Source: Streptomyces lilacinus (GTDB lineage: Bacteria; Actinomycetota; Actinomycetes; Streptomycetales; Streptomycetaceae). From it: a stretch of 5,832 nucleotides of DNA. The notes below the pieces were generated by a model. That model saw nothing but the letters and a program-made list of their open reading frames with translations. It did not search any database and was not told the DNA's origin. Both the position numbers and the translations under genes were made by a program. This document shows positions 5,533 to 5,832 of the stretch, piece after piece. The stretch is taken from the NCBI GenBank assembly GCA_000715685.1, contig KL569475.1, forward strand, positions 17,544-23,375, read 5' to 3'. How positions within the stretch are numbered: position 1 is the stretch's first letter; the number at the start of each line of letters is the position of its first letter.

Positions 5533-5544
5533 GCGCACCACACT

Positions 5545-5550
5545 AAGGAG
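5545..5550 (+). promoter_or_regulatory. Strong ribosome binding site for the TTG-start membrane protein
   Basis: AAGGAG is placed 5 nt before TTG 5556. It is the clearest ribosome site in the window and is the main reason for choosing the rare TTG start for the truncated last gene. Confidence 0.75.
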
Positions 5551-5555
5551 TTCCC

Positions 5556-5788
5556 TTGCCGAGGCACCAGGAGCACCCGGGGCAGTTACAGCGGTCGGAG
5601 GCGCCCGCGCCCGTCCAGAAGGCGGTCGCCGCCATGTACGTCGGGGTGGCGCTGAGTCTGATCGCCGTGCTCGTCGTGATCGTCGACCAGGCGACGGGAG
5701 ACGGCCTGACGCAGCAGTTCAAGGACGCCTATCCGGACTACAGTGCGAGCCGTATCGACACGGTGAAGTCCAGCGTCCTGACCTACCT
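5556..5788 (+). CDS. Small single-span membrane protein, 3'-truncated by the contig end
   Basis: An open frame starts at TTG 5556 and is still open where genomic sequence ends at about 5788 (77 full codons). A polar N-terminus (about 1-26) is followed by a hydrophobic span, MYVGVALSLIAVLVVIV (27-43), and then an acidic and polar stretch, FKDAYPDYSASRIDTVKSS. The pattern of a MYVGVALS-type span followed by a D/N-P-D-hydroxyl-A-S-x-I-D segment resembles a small membrane-protein family frequent in Streptomyces, in which a second hydrophobic span usually follows; that part is lost here. Function is unknown. Translation past 5788 (LCLLYTSLSGLARQT) is encoded by adapter and must not be annotated. 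A 221-bp gap separates it from ribA, with its own probable promoter. Confidence 0.72.
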
Positions 5789-5832
5789 CTGTCTCTTATA
5801 CACATCTCTGAGCGGGCTGGCAAGGCAGACCG
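5789..5832. other. Tn5 mosaic end plus early Nextera adapter (artefact)
   Basis: Bases 5789-5807 are the complete 19-bp mosaic end, CTGTCTCTTATACACATCT. The remaining 25 bases (5808-5832, containing CTGAGCGGGCTGGCAAGGC and ending AGACCG) are the reverse complement of the adapter tail used in the original Epicentre-style Nextera kit. None of this is genomic, and assembly ended because reads ran into adapter. Confidence 0.97.

Noticed and set aside
5220..5546. A 108-codon plus-strand frame (and an opposing 102-codon frame at 5268-5576) over the gap after ribA
   Set aside because: Both begin inside or against the end of ribA, have no ribosome site or domain, and consist largely of repeat-derived tetrapeptides and arginine-rich sequence.
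1..5832. Mosaic ends at both contig termini as a natural Tn5-like transposon carrying the genes
   Set aside because: The right-hand mosaic end is followed by a kit-specific synthetic adapter tail, no transposase gene is present, and the sequences sit exactly at the contig ends, so they come from library preparation.

Overview
This is a short, very GC-rich contig, with almost every codon ending in G or C, GTG and TTG starts, and 4-bp GTGA stop/start overlaps. The style and the gene families point to Streptomyces or a close actinomycete. Both ends are sequencing-library adapter, not genome. Bases 1-15 are the Tn5/Nextera mosaic end, and 5789-5832 are the mosaic end followed by an early-style Nextera adapter. 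Native DNA is therefore about 16-5788, and the first and last genes are cut by the contig ends.

Layout: (a) 16-3097, plus strand, a tightly coupled three-gene run: a 5'-truncated GT4 glycosyltransferase, a class I SAM-dependent methyltransferase with a repetitive N-terminal tail, and a polytopic membrane protein of the lysylphosphatidylglycerol synthase transmembrane/flippase-like family. (b) 2960-4583, minus strand, a coupled pair: a creatininase-family amidohydrolase, then a RibD_C (pyrimidine reductase-type) protein. The reductase gene runs 138 bp into the tail of the membrane-protein gene on the other strand. (c) 4684-5334, plus strand, divergent from (b): a GTP cyclohydrolase II-family protein (RibA). 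(d) 5335-5555, a 221-bp gap with a small 12-bp repeat array and a stem-loop. (e) from 5556, a small single-span membrane protein with a strong ribosome binding site, cut off by the adapter.

The main biological reading is that (b) and (c) form a diverted early-riboflavin module. The cyclohydrolase has Met where E. coli RibA has the active-site Tyr105. As I recall, that replacement marks the S. coelicolor paralogue SCO6655, which stops at the formylated pyrimidine FAPy. A creatininase-family enzyme next door is what archaea use (ArfB) to deformylate FAPy, and a RibD_C reductase without a deaminase domain would follow, as in archaea and fungi. With the glycosyltransferase, methyltransferase and membrane protein, this suggests a specialised pathway starting from GTP rather than housekeeping riboflavin synthesis. 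The product cannot be told from this window.

The second notable feature is an 18-bp, hexapeptide-coding tandem repeat (912-1235) that spans the glycosyltransferase/methyltransferase junction. Its unit carries both a Shine-Dalgarno-like GGAGG and the next GTG codon.
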